Positions 56,508 to 64,000 of a stretch of 64,000 nucleotides of DNA are shown piece by piece; positions within the stretch are counted from its first letter, which is position 1; every line of letters starts with the position of its first letter. This DNA is from Syntrophotalea acetylenica. Its GTDB lineage: Bacteria > Desulfobacterota > Desulfuromonadia > Desulfuromonadales > Syntrophotaleaceae. Below the pieces are notes generated by a model. It saw only the letters and a list, made by a program, of their open reading frames with translations, was not told where the DNA came from and made no database searches. Made by a program: the position numbers and the translations under genes. The stretch lies in the NCBI RefSeq assembly GCF_001888165.1, contig NZ_CP015455.1:186001-250000 (forward strand), written 5' to 3'.

Positions 56508-58532
56508 ATGTTCATTTTTGCAGGAATGACTAAATCGAATCGCCCGGTGATCTGGTCTTTGGGCCTGGTGCTGCTGTTTTTCCCAATCCCCGAGTCGGTA
56601 GCGGTCGAAGTTGCCGCCAGTGGTGTGTTTGCGTTGGGCGAGATCGAGGTTGTTGCCCATGAAGAGCAAGGCGCCGCGAGTCTGCTGACCGAGCGGGTTT
56701 CCGAAGAGACCCTGCGCAACTTCAATCGCGACGATGTTGCCGAAGCTCTGGACATGTTGCCGGGGGTTCATTTGAGCAAAGTCGGGGGACGTAATGAAAG
56801 CACCGTATATGTCCGGGGATTCGACCTTCGGCACGTGCCTTTGTATTTGGACGGCATCCCCATCTATGTGCCCTATGACGGCTATCCTGATCTGCGCCGT
56901 TTCACCACTTTTGATCTGTCACAGATCGTGCTTTCCAAAGGTTTTGCCTCGGTGTTGTACGGTCCCAATACCATGGGCGGTGCCATCAACCTCGTATCCA
57001 AGCGGCCGGAAACGGCTTTCGAGGGGAATTGCGGGGCCGGGTATGCCTCCGGAGACAGCTACCAGGCCTATTTCAATCTTGGCACCAATCAGGATTGGTG
57101 GTACCTGCAGACCGGGGCGTCCTGGTACAACACTGACTACTTTCGCCTTTCAGATGATTTTCGGAAGACGGCCAACGAAGATGGAGGCCGGCGCGAGAAC
57201 TCCTATGCAAGGGACCGCAAAATCAATATCAAGGTCGGACTGACGCCACGCGGCGATGACGAGTACGCTTTCAGCTACATCTATCAGCACGGCGTCAAGG
57301 GGACGCCTCCGTACGCCGGAAGCGCTTCTTCGGAGCGCATAAAGTACTGGCGATGGCCCTACTGGGAGAAGGAAAGTTATTATATCAATACCCGCACCGG
57401 CCTGGGCGAGGCATCCTATGTGAAGACGCGTCTTTACTATGATCGCTACATGAACTCCCTGTTCAGCTACGATAATGCTGAATATGACACCATCTCCCGG
57501 CCTTATGCTTTTCGCAGCAATTACGATGATCATACCTACGGCGGCTCCTTAGAGGTCGGCACAAAACTGCTGCCGCGCAACGAAATGAAGGTGGCGTTTC
57601 ACTACAAGCGCGATGTGCACAGAGAGCACAACCGGCCCAATCCTTACCAGCGCTTCGCGGACGAGATCTATTCCGTCGGAGCCGAGGACACCATAACCCT
57701 GACGGATAACCTGAAGGTGGTTGCCGGTCTGAGTTACGACGCTACCAGGACCCTTGATGCCCAGGATTTTATCAGCGGCGAACTGGTCGATTTTCCCAAG
57801 GGTGAAAGCGACGCCTGGAATCCCCAGATCGGGCTGTTCTACGAGCTGACCGATACCGCGGTCCTGTATGCCACCGTCGCGCATAAAACCCGCCTCGCGA
57901 CCATCAAGGACAAGTATTCCTACCGGCTGGGTACGGCCATTCCCAACCCCGACCTGAAACCGGAGAAGGCGATCAATTACCAGATCGGCTATCGGAATCG
58001 TTTGTGGGATCGGTTGTCCTTCAACGCGGCTCTCTTTTATAGCGACATCGAGGATTTCATTCTGCAGGCCACCATTCAGGATCCCGACGATCCGACCGCA
58101 ACCATCGGCCAGAATCAGAATGTCGGCAAGGTGGAGCAGTATGGCCTGGAGCTGGGGATTGAGGGCAATCTGAGCGACAGCCTGGAAGCCGGCATAAACT
58201 ACACCCTCATGGACAGGAACAACCGGGACAACGATGACAAGCTGACCGGCACGCCCAATCACAAGCTGTTCACCTATGTCCGGTATCGCCCCCGGACATG
58301 GCTCAGCCTGCAGGCGGATCTTATCTACCATTCCAATTCCTTCAGTTCTTCCGACGGTGTGCGGATCGCCGGCGAGTTTGCGGTGGCCAACGTCAAGGCT
58401 GTGTTCGAACCGCTTCCAGGAGTGACTTTCGACGCCGGCATCAACAACCTCTTCGATACCAATTATGCCTACGATGAGGGGTATCCGGAGCCCGGCATCA
58501 ATTATTTCGGCAATGTTGCGTACCGATTTTAA
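56508..58532 (+). CDS. TonB-dependent outer-membrane receptor 2
   Basis: A 674-residue receptor with an intact frame. Signal-like segment PVIWSLGLVLLFFPIPESVAVEV, TonB-box region LGEIEVVAHEE, plug domain NFNRDDVAEALDMLPGVHLSKVGGRNESTVYVRGFD and VLYGPNTMGGAINLVSKRP. The barrel has NPDLKPEKAINYQIGYR and ends GINYFGNVAYRF with terminal Phe. It resembles cobalamin/siderophore receptors in general but gives no substrate. AGGAGG before ATG 56508. It is followed by a binding protein, permease and ATPase, a complete uptake line. Confidence 0.87.
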   Translation: MFIFAGMTKSNRPVIWSLGLVLLFFPIPESVAVEVAASGVFALGEIEVVAHEEQGAASLLTERVSEETLRNFNRDDVAEALDMLPGVHLSKVGGRNESTVYVRGFDLRHVPLYLDGIPIYVPYDGYPDLRRFTTFDLSQIVLSKGFASVLYGPNTMGGAINLVSKRPETAFEGNCGAGYASGDSYQAYFNLGTNQDWWYLQTGASWYNTDYFRLSDDFRKTANEDGGRRENSYARDRKINIKVGLTPRGDDEYAFSYIYQHGVKGTPPYAGSASSERIKYWRWPYWEKESYYINTRTGLGEASYVKTRLYYDRYMNSLFSYDNAEYDTISRPYAFRSNYDDHTYGGSLEVGTKLLPRNEMKVAFHYKRDVHREHNRPNPYQRFADEIYSVGAEDTITLTDNLKVVAGLSYDATRTLDAQDFISGELVDFPKGESDAWNPQIGLFYELTDTAVLYATVAHKTRLATIKDKYSYRLGTAIPNPDLKPEKAINYQIGYRNRLWDRLSFNAALFYSDIEDFILQATIQDPDDPTATIGQNQNVGKVEQYGLELGIEGNLSDSLEAGINYTLMDRNNRDNDDKLTGTPNHKLFTYVRYRPRTWLSLQADLIYHSNSFSSSDGVRIAGEFAVANVKAVFEPLPGVTFDAGINNLFDTNYAYDEGYPEPGINYFGNVAYRF

Positions 58533-58574
58533 AGCTGACACAGCAGTTGGAGCACTGCCGGAGGAGGCAAGGAT

Positions 58575-59636
58575 ATGGCAGGATACCTGACCAACAGTAT
58601 GGGTCGCGCCCTGTGGTGCATGATGCTCGTCACCCTGATCGCGACAGGTGCCGGGGCACGGGAAATCGTGGACATGACGGGGCGCAGGATCGATGTGCCG
58701 GAGCCCCTGCAGCGGGTCTATGTCGCTTCGCCGCCGGAGAGTTACCTGGCCTGCGCCATCGATCCATCCCTGCTGGTCGGTTTGACCTTGCCGCTGCCCC
58801 AGCGCTATCGCCGTTACCTGCCAGAAGCGATGACAGGGTTGCCGGTGGTTGGCGGGTTTTTCGGGGTGGGGAATGCCCCCAACCTCGAGGCGCTCGTCAA
58901 AACCCGGCCACAGCTGGTGATCTGCTGGCAGAAGACGGCCGTCAGTGAGCGTTTTGACAAGTTCCTGCGGCAATTCGGGATTCCCGTTGCCCACATGACG
59001 TTGCAGCGCCTGCAGGACTACCCGCGCGATATCCGCGGCATGGGGCGGATACTGGGGCGTCCGCAAAGGGCTGAACAGCTTGCTGCCTATGCCGAAAAAA
59101 CCCTGGGGGAGATTTTGCCGAGAGTGGCGTCCATGCCGGCCTCGGAGCGGGTGCGCGTCTACTATGCCGAAGGGGCCGACGGCCTCAGCACCGACGGCCG
59201 GGGCACCTGGCACGCCGAACTAATCGACCTGGCCGGTGGACTCAATGTTCATAAGGGGGAAAAAGACGACCTTTTCGGCATGGAGAAAATATCCCTTGAG
59301 CAGGTTCTTCTTTACCGGCCGGAAGTGATTCTGGTGCATGACCCCGTCTTTTTCAGGAAAATCTTTTTATCGCCCAGGTGGCGCAACGTGCCGGCTGTAA
59401 AAAACCGGCGGGTCTACCTGATCCCCCGGATTCCGTTCAACTGGTTTGACCGGCCCCCTTCCTTCATGCGTCTGCTGGGGCTCCAGTGGGTTGCGCAGGT
59501 TCTCTATCCGCGGCATTTCAATATCGATATGCCGCGGGAAATGCGGGAATTCTACCGGTTGTTTCTGCGGGTCCATCTCTCTGACGAGGATATCCGGCTC
59601 ATTCTTGAAAGCAGGGAGGTTCCAGAGCATGGATAA
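58575..59636 (+). CDS. FecB/BtuF-type periplasmic binding protein 2
   Basis: A 353-residue binding protein. Signal ALWCMMLVTLIATGAGA, then REIVDMTGRRIDVPEPLQRVYVA, NLEALVKTRPQLVICWQ, GTWHAELIDLAGGLNVHKGEK and LEQVLLYRPEVILVHDPVF, all class III features. The DMTGRR opening and the GLTLPLPQRYRRYLPE segment are shared with iron/molybdate-type binding proteins of anaerobes, but the ligand is not determined. The permease start overlaps its end by eight bases. GGAGG precedes ATG 58575. Confidence 0.87.
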   Translation: MAGYLTNSMGRALWCMMLVTLIATGAGAREIVDMTGRRIDVPEPLQRVYVASPPESYLACAIDPSLLVGLTLPLPQRYRRYLPEAMTGLPVVGGFFGVGNAPNLEALVKTRPQLVICWQKTAVSERFDKFLRQFGIPVAHMTLQRLQDYPRDIRGMGRILGRPQRAEQLAAYAEKTLGEILPRVASMPASERVRVYYAEGADGLSTDGRGTWHAELIDLAGGLNVHKGEKDDLFGMEKISLEQVLLYRPEVILVHDPVFFRKIFLSPRWRNVPAVKNRRVYLIPRIPFNWFDRPPSFMRLLGLQWVAQVLYPRHFNIDMPREMREFYRLFLRVHLSDEDIRLILESREVPEHG

Positions 59637-60684
59637 AGCTGCCATAGCCGACCGACCGGTCTCACCGTCACTGAATCGTCTGTGGCTGCCAGGAGCGCTT
59701 TGCCTGCTGCTGCTGGGGTTGGTGACCGTTTCGCTGAGTCTCGGCAAATATCCGGTTTCGGTTTATGAAATTCTGCTTTTTTTCCGTCAGCAGGTGACGG
59801 GAGCAGCGGCCCTCGGCCCTGAGCGGTACGACCTGCTGCGCAATATTCTGTGGGAGATTCGCGCCCCCCGTATTGCGGCGGCGGTGCTCATCGGCGCCGC
59901 GCTTTCGACATCCGGCGCGGCTTTTCAGTCCATGTTCATCAATCCTCTGGTGTCTCCGGGCCTGCTCGGCGTGCTGCCCGGCGCCTCGTTCGGCGCGGCA
60001 CTCGGCATGTTGCTGTCCAGAGGCTGGTTCGGGGTGCAATTCTGCTGTTTCGCCGGGGGATTGCTGGCCGTTGGCATCGCCATCGGCATCGCCCGTCTTT
60101 ATCGGGGCGACCGACTTCTGATGCTGATTCTTGGAGGAATCATCAGCGGCTCCCTGTTTACCTCCCTGCTGTCGATCGTCAAGTACCTGGCCGATCCTTA
60201 CGATACCCTGCCGGCCATCGTCTACTGGCTGATGGGCGGCCTGTCCATGACGGACAGTCACACCGTGCTGTGGATTTCCATCCCCGTCCTTTCCGGCATT
60301 GCCGGCCTGCTGCTAATGGCCCGCTACCTTAATGTGCTGAGCATGGGGGACGAAGAGGCGCGCAGTTTGGGGGTGAATGTAAGTCTGATCCGGTTCTGGC
60401 TGATTTTCTTCGCTACGGTGATAAGCGCCCTGACGGTGGTGGTCGGCGGCCTGATCGGCTGGGTAGGGCTGATCATTCCGCACATCGGCCGTATGCTCGT
60501 GGGGCCGGACAATCGCACTTTGCTGCCGGTCAGCGCTCTGCTCGGGGCCCTGTATCTGGTGCTGGTGGACGATGTTTCCCGTCTGCTGCTCGATATCGAA
60601 ATACCGCTGGGCATCATCACGGCTCTGATCGGCATACCGTTTTTCATCCTGGTTCTGAAAAACGCACGAAAGGGGTGGGGCTAG
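59629..60684 (+). CDS. FecCD-type ABC permease
   Basis: A 351-residue permease with about ten TM segments. Signatures: RAPRIAAAVLIGAALSTSGA (the first conserved FecCD motif), NPLVSPGLLGVLPGASFGAA, IVYWLMGGLSM, VVVGGLIGWVGLIIPHIGRM and DVSRLLLDIEIPLGIITALIG. It forms the channel with the ATPase one base downstream. Only one permease exists for two binding proteins and two receptors. The frame is open upstream to 59446; ATG 59629, overlapping the end of the binding-protein gene, gives the family N-terminus. Confidence 0.9.
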   Translation: MDKAAIADRPVSPSLNRLWLPGALCLLLLGLVTVSLSLGKYPVSVYEILLFFRQQVTGAAALGPERYDLLRNILWEIRAPRIAAAVLIGAALSTSGAAFQSMFINPLVSPGLLGVLPGASFGAALGMLLSRGWFGVQFCCFAGGLLAVGIAIGIARLYRGDRLLMLILGGIISGSLFTSLLSIVKYLADPYDTLPAIVYWLMGGLSMTDSHTVLWISIPVLSGIAGLLLMARYLNVLSMGDEEARSLGVNVSLIRFWLIFFATVISALTVVVGGLIGWVGLIIPHIGRMLVGPDNRTLLPVSALLGALYLVLVDDVSRLLLDIEIPLGIITALIGIPFFILVLKNARKGWG

Positions 60685-60685
60685 C

Positions 60686-61525
60686 ATGGCTTTGTTGGAA
60701 GTCAGAAACATATCCTTCGGCTATGGCGGCCACTCGGTGCTGGACAATGTCAGTTTCGATATTGAAAAAGGCAGTCTGGTGTCGCTGCTGGGACCCAACG
60801 GCTGCGGCAAGACCACGCTTCTGAAAATCCTGCTGGGGCTGTTGCCGGTGCCCGGCGGTGAAATCCTGTTCGAAGGCCGCCCGGTTGCTTCCTACGATCG
60901 GCGTGAAATGGCCCGGCGGGTGGCCTATGTGCCGCAGATACACAAGGCCGCTTTTGCCTATCGGGCGATTGACGTGGTGCTCATGGGGCGTCTTCCCCAT
61001 AAAGGGTTCTGGTCGGCCTATCACCGCAGGGACGAACATCTGGCCCTGGAGGCACTCGACAAACTGGGAATCAGGCACCTGAGCCAGCGTCCCTACACCC
61101 AGATCAGCGGCGGGGAGCGGCAGATGGTGCTTATTGCCCGGGCCCTCTGCCAGGGCGCGCACACCTTCATCCTCGACGAGCCGGCCAACGGGCTCGATTA
61201 CGGCAACCAGATCAGGCTGCTGGAGCAACTGGCCACCCTGTCCGGCGAAGGCTACACCTTTGTCATGTCGACCCATTTCCCCGATCATGTGCTGTGGGTG
61301 GCGAACCAGGTTGTCATGTTGTCTGATGGCAGCATCATTGCCGAGGGGGCTCCGGATACCGCCGTGACCCGGAAAAATCTTTGCCGTCTGTATCAGGCCG
61401 ATGTCGAAGTCTGGCAGTTGCTGGAGAATTTCAGAATATGCGTGCCGCAGAGGCTTCGCAACAGGTTGTGCAGTTGTGACATGGAGGATGTGCCCCGCCC
61501 TGTTTTAATGGCAGGCCGCAGTTAA
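60686..61525 (+). CDS. FepC/BtuD-type ABC ATPase
   Basis: A 279-residue ATPase: Walker A LLGPNGCGKTTLL, Q-loop VAYVPQIHKAAF, signature QISGGERQMVLIARAL, Walker B TFILDEPANGLDYG and switch His in MSTHFPDH. Typical of siderophore/B12/molybdate (MolBCA-type) importers. The C-terminal extension (residues about 245-279) contains Cys-rich NRLCSCDMED, unusual for the family. It starts one base after the permease stop. Confidence 0.9.
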   Translation: MALLEVRNISFGYGGHSVLDNVSFDIEKGSLVSLLGPNGCGKTTLLKILLGLLPVPGGEILFEGRPVASYDRREMARRVAYVPQIHKAAFAYRAIDVVLMGRLPHKGFWSAYHRRDEHLALEALDKLGIRHLSQRPYTQISGGERQMVLIARALCQGAHTFILDEPANGLDYGNQIRLLEQLATLSGEGYTFVMSTHFPDHVLWVANQVVMLSDGSIIAEGAPDTAVTRKNLCRLYQADVEVWQLLENFRICVPQRLRNRLCSCDMEDVPRPVLMAGRS

Positions 61526-61535
61526 AGGAGGAGGA

Positions 61536-62099
61536 ATGCTGAAAGTTGATGATGTACAGGCGACACTGAAAGATTGTGAAGCGTTTCACGGCCATCTCTG
61601 CATGGGACAGGTGATGGGCGTGCGTATGGCTAAAAAAGGTCTGGAACTGATAGCCGCGGAAGATATCAAGGATCTGATTGTCATAGTGGAGAACGATCGC
61701 TGCATCACGGATGCCATTATCATGGCCACCGGTGTGCGGCTCGGCCGGCGCAGTCTGAAATTTCAAGATTACGGCAAAATGGCGGCCACTTTTGTCAATA
61801 CGAAGACCGGCCAGGCCTGGCGGGTGGCCAGCCGCGGCGACAGCGACAACGGTTTGCCCCCGGATCAGGCCCGGGCCGCGGCTCTGGCAAAAACGGATGC
61901 GGAACTGCTGCGCTGGCAGCAGGTCCGGGTCGCATTTGGTCCCGGTGATTTGCCCGGTCCTCCGGAGCGTATCGTCCAATGCAGCCGCTGTGGAGAGACG
62001 GTGCTCGATTATCGCGATGTGCCCACCGGACAGGGGCAAGCCGATCCACTGTGCCGTGCCTGCGCTTTCGGGACCTATTATCAGCCTTTTGCCGGATAA
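61536..62099 (+). CDS. FmdE-family protein
   Basis: A 187-residue FmdE-domain protein (PF02663, named for subunit E linked to molybdenum formylmethanofuran dehydrogenase). Residues about 10-30 give CEAFHGHLCMGQVMGVRMA; most relatives have HLCPG, so Met replaces Pro. Other family strands are IVIVENDRCITDAIIMATG and KMAATFVNTKTG. The C-terminus is a zinc ribbon, CSRCGETV and LCRACAFG. The Cys/His set can bind metal. AAAGGAGGAGG precedes ATG 61536. Context suggests metal handling after import; biochemical role unknown. Confidence 0.82.
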   Translation: MLKVDDVQATLKDCEAFHGHLCMGQVMGVRMAKKGLELIAAEDIKDLIVIVENDRCITDAIIMATGVRLGRRSLKFQDYGKMAATFVNTKTGQAWRVASRGDSDNGLPPDQARAAALAKTDAELLRWQQVRVAFGPGDLPGPPERIVQCSRCGETVLDYRDVPTGQGQADPLCRACAFGTYYQPFAG

Positions 62100-62122
62100 A
62101 GGGATGGATCAAGGAGTTTGGC

Positions 62123-62809
62123 GTGACAAAGAAGAAGCAGGATTCACTGGCATTTTACCGTTATGACGACAACCATCCCTTCGCTTCCATGTATCCATTG
62201 CTGGCCCGGCAGATCGTGGAGGATCTCGGCATAAGCCGCGGGCGATGCCTGGATATCGGCACCGGCGGCGCGCCTCTGCTTATCGAGCTGGGCAAGATCA
62301 CCAACTGTGAACTCTCGGGGCTGGACATCAACCCCGAGGCCCTGGCGCTGGCGGCACAAAACGCCCGGTCTCATGGCTTGCCTGAAGGCCGCTGCACCTT
62401 TCTTGAGGGCGATGTGCATGCCATGCCGCTGCCGGACGATTATGCCCGGCTGGTGGTAAGTCGCGGATCGATACCCTTCTGGGATGATTACGTGGTGGCT
62501 TTCCGGGAAATATACCGGGTGCTGCAACCGGGAGGCCTGAGTTTTGTCGGGGGCGGATTCAGCCGGTTTCAGAGCCTCGAGGAGGCGAACCGAATGCGTC
62601 CGGACTGGGCGCGCAAGGACAATCCCGACAAACGGGCCCGCTGGTTGCGCCGGGAATTTCTGGCGGAGGCGCTTGCGCCGCTGGCGCAAGCGGATTGGCG
62701 GATCATCGAGGATGGCTATGGCACCTGGGTAGTGATGAGCAAACCGGCACTGACTTCCATCTCCGCGGGGGATTCGAAAGGAGTGCCGCATGCAATGCCT
62801 GAATTGTGA
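62123..62809 (+). CDS. class I SAM-dependent methyltransferase 2
   Basis: A 228-residue methyltransferase: motif I CLDIGTGGAPLLIELGKIT, acidic motif LSGLDINPEALALAAQNAR and post-I VVSRGSIPFWDDYVVAFREIYRVLQPGGLSFVGGGF (UbiE/11-type). AAGGAG eight bases before GTG 62123 sets the start; the frame is open to 61979. Its 3' end overlaps the radical SAM gene by 20 bases, implying translational coupling. Substrate unknown. Confidence 0.8.
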   Translation: MTKKKQDSLAFYRYDDNHPFASMYPLLARQIVEDLGISRGRCLDIGTGGAPLLIELGKITNCELSGLDINPEALALAAQNARSHGLPEGRCTFLEGDVHAMPLPDDYARLVVSRGSIPFWDDYVVAFREIYRVLQPGGLSFVGGGFSRFQSLEEANRMRPDWARKDNPDKRARWLRREFLAEALAPLAQADWRIIEDGYGTWVVMSKPALTSISAGDSKGVPHAMPEL

Positions 62810-64000
62810 AAACCGCTGTATCGTTGCAGATGGCGGCCTCGGCGGGTGCGGCCAGTACCGCCGGATTGGCGAAACCATGGTCGAATGTTACCCCGATCGC
62901 TATCTGCTCGCCTGCCCGATAGTCATCGAAACCATGCCGATGCTGCATTTTCACCCAGGCAGCAAGTTTCTGCAGATCAGCACGGTGGGCTGCAATCTGA
63001 ATTGTCCGGGCTGCATTTCGACCACCCTGGTTCGCGAGATGGACCCGGCCAGTTCGATTATGCAGCAAATGAGCGCGGACCAGGTGGTGGCCACGGCCGT
63101 TTCCCAGGAGTGCCGTGGCATCGCCTTTTTGATGAACGACCCTCTGGCCAGTCTCGATACCTTCACGAAAGTGGCACAAGCGGCACGTGCCGCCGGTCTG
63201 CTGGTCGGTTGTGCCACCAATGCCACCTTTACCGAGCGGTCCCTGTCCCGTTTGCTGCCATTTATCGATTTTATAAACATCGGCGTCAAGGGCCTTACCG
63301 CGCAGGCTTATCGAAGCTGCGGCGGACGGTCGCCCGACGCGGTGCTGCGCAACCTGCGCCTGTTGCACGAGGCTGGAGTGCATGTCGAGGTGGCCTGCAT
63401 GCACCGCCGGGACAACCAGGACGAGCTGCGAAATCTGGCTCACCGGGTGGCGAAGCTGTCGCCGGCCATACCTTTGCAGGTGATGCGTTACATCCCCCTG
63501 GAATCCGCCGATCCCGGCTGGGAACCGACCATCCTGGAGTCGGAGGCGCTGGTCTTCGATCTGCGCAAGATTCTGCGACATGTCTACCTGTTCAATTCCC
63601 CGGGCACCGATCAGCTCGACAGCCTGTGTCCGGAGTGCGGCGAGGTTCTGCTCAGACGCGACTTCTACGGTCCCATGGGGGCGCGGCTGCTGGCTGCGCA
63701 GCCTGGAAGCTGTCCCCACGGGTCGGCATTTCTGGATCTGCGGGGAGACGCCGTGGTCGGTGCCTTCCGGGAGGGGGATTTCCAGGGCGGTTATCCCTTT
63801 ACCCGGGCGCTTGAGATCGTGCAATCCATGCTGATCGCCTTGGGCGTGAGGGATGCGGTCGAGGTTGTGCGGGTCTGGGAAAAGATTCTCAATCTGCAAA
63901 GTCTGAAGGAGCTGCATCTTTCCATTCAGCAGCCTTCCGCGTATCTGGCCACACTGGAATATTTCGGCGCCCTGACCGGGCGCCAGGCACGGGCCGCGGC
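62790..64000 (+). CDS. radical SAM protein with C-terminal extension, 5' part
   Basis: 403 codons to the window end with no stop. N-terminal zinc-type cysteines (CLNCENRC, GGCGQYRR, LLACP), then MPMLHFHPGSKFLQISTVGC. The cluster motif is CNLNCPGC (CxxxCxxC) near residues 70-77. This layout resembles PFL-activase-like and AmmeMemoRadiSam enzymes. A further set, LCPECGEVLLRR and CPHG, lies after the barrel (about residues 275-310), a possible extra metal or Fe-S site. From about residue 330 a helical extension starts that I cannot assign. GAAAGGAG precedes ATG 62790. Confidence 0.82.
   Translation, partial: MQCLNCENRCIVADGGLGGCGQYRRIGETMVECYPDRYLLACPIVIETMPMLHFHPGSKFLQISTVGCNLNCPGCISTTLVREMDPASSIMQQMSADQVVATAVSQECRGIAFLMNDPLASLDTFTKVAQAARAAGLLVGCATNATFTERSLSRLLPFIDFINIGVKGLTAQAYRSCGGRSPDAVLRNLRLLHEAGVHVEVACMHRRDNQDELRNLAHRVAKLSPAIPLQVMRYIPLESADPGWEPTILESEALVFDLRKILRHVYLFNSPGTDQLDSLCPECGEVLLRRDFYGPMGARLLAAQPGSCPHGSAFLDLRGDAVVGAFREGDFQGGYPFTRALEIVQSMLIALGVRDAVEVVRVWEKILNLQSLKELHLSIQQPSAYLATLEYFGALTGRQARAA

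Overview
The window is GC-rich bacterial chromosome, densely coded on both strands. Gene content fits an anaerobic deltaproteobacterium of the Desulfuromonadia type (Pelobacter/Syntrophotalea/Desulfuromonas-like): futalosine-route menaquinone genes (mqnB, mqnD), a DUF5752 - TreT-like glycosyltransferase - OtsA trehalose cluster, a PiT transporter with a PhoU-like tail, SYLF and Slp envelope proteins, and abundant outer-membrane barrels. The taxon is inferred from gene families only.

Layout. 0-6 kb: miaA start, poly(A) polymerase, TPR protein, UbiD-like decarboxylase, corrinoid adenosyltransferase, Slp lipoprotein, SYLF protein. 6-12 kb: trehalose genes (otsB, then DUF5752, treT-like, otsA), a tRNA-Phe and a 176-bp repeat. 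11.7-18 kb: amino-acid and quinone metabolism; aroF follows a Phe-rich leader peptide with a complete attenuator, then serA, and mqnD/mqnB on the other strand. 18-27 kb: a redoxin, two outer-membrane-barrel plus periplasmic beta-propeller pairs, and a Kef-type antiporter with an EIIA tail. 27-38 kb: two back-to-back export systems (RbbA/YhiI/YhhJ type and a MacAB/TolC type) headed by a TetR gene with a perfect operator. 38-47 kb: PiT transporter, M24 peptidase, divergent Nramp, von Willebrand factor A (VWA) protein and a two-component system. 47.3-64 kb: a metal-acquisition-like island.

The 47.3-64 kb island is the most interesting part. Two operons, DUF364 - binding protein - TonB receptor - molybdopterin-binding-like protein - O-methyltransferase, and methyltransferase - TonB receptor - binding protein - FecCD permease - ATPase - FmdE - methyltransferase - radical SAM, flank a regulator with an XRE helix-turn-helix and a PBP-like ligand domain. 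The same 16-bp palindrome, identical but in opposite orientation, stands before both operons, and degenerate copies overlap the regulator's own start. This looks like one regulon for uptake and enzymatic processing of a metal chelate or metal cofactor; molybdenum or tungsten is the best guess, but the ligand cannot be read from sequence.

Seven genes carry a single-base frameshift, each at or beside a short G/C homopolymer (six at runs of exactly five, one at a run of four). Adding one base restores full-length family members in every case, so uncorrected sequence errors are more likely than seven pseudogenes. Those genes are annotated as whole reading frames with the break noted.
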